DNA of 64,000 nucleotides from Marinobacterium_D sp050908845 (lineage in GTDB: Bacteria; Pseudomonadota; Gammaproteobacteria; Pseudomonadales; Balneatricaceae): NCBI RefSeq assembly GCF_050908845.1, contig NZ_CP194171.1, positions 3,596,001 through 3,660,000 on the forward strand. Reading direction: 5' to 3'. Shown one piece after another: positions 63,203 through 64,000 of this stretch. A model generated the notes under the pieces. That model saw only the letters and a program-made list of their open reading frames with translations. It made no database searches and had not been told where the DNA came from. Every line of letters starts with the position of its first letter. Positions within the stretch are counted from its first letter, which is position 1. Made by a program: the position numbers and the translations under genes.

Positions 63203-63634
63203 CTGGTTTTCCTCCCAATTACGCAGACGTTTTTCATCTCGCCGCGCCGAGACGCTTCTCGTCCAGGTTCACCAAATAACGAAAAGCATCTTCCGCGGCC
63301 TGAGAGGTCCTAGAGTAAGAAAGTTTGCCAGTGAGAATTTGACCCAAGACGAACGCGACTTGATAGTTTGCGAGAGGCTGGCAAAAAGGCAGTACGCCAG
63401 GCCTTGTGCTTGCACATTTCGCGACACCGCAAGAGCGGCACGCCCACGCCCCCGAGGCCGATCACCGCAACGATAATCCCGTTGAGCAAGCGACCGACGC
63501 TCGACTTAACCGCTATCGATTTGACCTTTTGCGCAATCGGCTTGTCTTTTTATGACAGCGATACCGGTCCTGGCGCCGGAAAACCGCCTGTATAGCCCGT
63601 GATCAGTGGAGTTTCTGGATTTAAGGAGAGTTTC
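63203..63634. other. Gene-free interval
   Basis: No supportable gene in this stretch between the divergent DUF1330 and AraC genes. Its short frames have no ribosome sites. Confidence 0.5.
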
Positions 63635-63676
63635 GCGGCGATTTGACAATAAGTGGCGGCGAATTGATCATCAGTG
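63635..63676 (+). promoter_or_regulatory. 21-bp tandem direct repeat, candidate AraC-type operator
   Basis: Units 63635-63655 and 63656-63676 match at 17 of 21 positions (shared start GCGGCGA, shared TTGA, shared AGTG end). A period of exactly 21 bp, two helical turns, is the usual spacing of AraC/XylS half-sites. It ends 31 bp before the start of an AraC-family gene. Confidence 0.5.
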
Positions 63677-63707
63677 ACACAGCCGCATAATAATAAAAAG
63701 GCCAAGT

Positions 63708-64000
63708 ATGACTTACCCCAAAACTTCACCGAAGGTGAAAAGTAGTGCCCTTATGGGCTTCCTGCCGCTATGCCGGAGCCTGAATATCAATCCGATCGAG
63801 ATTCTCGCCGCTGAAGGCCTCTCCAGCGCGGTATTGAGATCAATGGATCTGATGATCTCCTACAACAGCCTCGCCCATGTACTCAATCACGCCACCGATG
63901 CCGCAGAGCACCCACTGTTCGGCGCCTCACTGGCGGGTTATCAGGGCCTGAAGACCTTCGGCCCACTCGGCCTGCTGGCCTCCCAAAGCCAATCAGTAGC
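63708..64000 (+). CDS. AraC family regulator (Arabinose_bd N-terminus; 3' partial)
   Basis: The first 97 codons of a regulator cut by the window end. The readable part (ALMGFLPLCRSLNINPIEIL; AVLRSMDLMISYNS; GPLGLLASQSQSV) aligns throughout with residues of the AraC protein at 59785, so they are paralogs. The HTH lies beyond the window. Possibly autoregulated through the 21-bp repeat, and a possible regulator of the divergent DUF1330/SDR genes. Confidence 0.85.
   Translation, partial: MTYPKTSPKVKSSALMGFLPLCRSLNINPIEILAAEGLSSAVLRSMDLMISYNSLAHVLNHATDAAEHPLFGASLAGYQGLKTFGPLGLLASQSQSV

Noticed and set aside
1..64000. Search for CRISPR arrays, intact IS elements, toxin-antitoxin pairs and known defence systems
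   Set aside because: None seen on reading both strands; the accessory-like parts are metabolic or of unknown function.

Overview
The window is a high-GC stretch of chromosome from a Gram-negative bacterium, most likely a marine gammaproteobacterium of the Oceanospirillales/Pseudomonadales type. This rests on gene content: DUF1302/DUF1329 proteins, a PhaF-like phasin, tandem DUF3604 proteins, Arabinose_bd-type AraC regulators, DUF3360 and RND transporters. Genus level is inference. About 50 protein genes and one tRNA-Ser are supported. I see no CRISPR array, no intact insertion sequence, no rRNA and no clear prophage.

Layout. 1-2.2 kb: the end of a TctE-like sensor kinase coupled to a periplasmic solute-binding protein. 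2.2-3.0 kb: gene-poor stretch with tRNA-Ser(GGA). 3.0-6.3 kb: a Ca/Na antiporter, CorA and a DUF3422 protein. 6.5-8.5 kb: an unrecognised protein facing a small GTPase fused to a Roadblock/LC7 domain plus a second, stand-alone Roadblock-like protein. 8.7-15.4 kb: folD, an AbrB-type membrane protein, and a molybdenum hydroxylase operon (2Fe-2S subunit, Tat-exported Mo subunit, XdhC and MocA maturation factors). 15.7-21.7 kb: an RND efflux pair and an Aer-like chemoreceptor. 21.7-22.95 kb: an AT-rich, gene-poor island with one small candidate gene. 23-27.1 kb: DoxX, an M14-like zinc peptidase, an alpha/beta hydrolase and a DUF3360 permease.

27.2-42.2 kb is a fatty-acid oxidation region: enoyl-CoA hydratase, DUF2889, ETF-ubiquinone oxidoreductase, EtfA/EtfB, an acyl-CoA dehydrogenase, FadB, a thiolase, an AraC regulator, and a TetR regulator divergent from 2,4-dienoyl-CoA reductase (fadH). 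Together these cover activation-independent beta-oxidation of saturated and unsaturated acyl-CoAs and delivery of electrons to quinone.

42.8-54 kb holds DUF1302, DUF1329, a YCF48-type propeller, an MMPL/RND exporter, a tandem universal stress protein and a fused 1169-residue 2-oxoacid (indolepyruvate-type) oxidoreductase. The first four look like an envelope-spanning system for a hydrophobic substrate. 54-59.7 kb holds two tandem paralogous DUF3604 proteins with PHP-like metal motifs and signal peptides, a membrane-anchored PpiC-like foldase and a HupE/UreJ-like membrane protein. An AraC regulator follows. 61-64 kb: a phasin with a long two-part low-complexity tail, an SDR lacking the usual Tyr and Lys, a DUF1330 protein and the start of another AraC regulator preceded by a 21-bp-period direct repeat.

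The best candidates for under-described systems are the GTPase-Roadblock module (6.5-8.5 kb), the DUF1302-DUF1329-YCF48-MMPL module (42.8-49.6 kb) and the DUF3604 pair with its dedicated foldase and metal-transport-like partner (54.1-59.7 kb).
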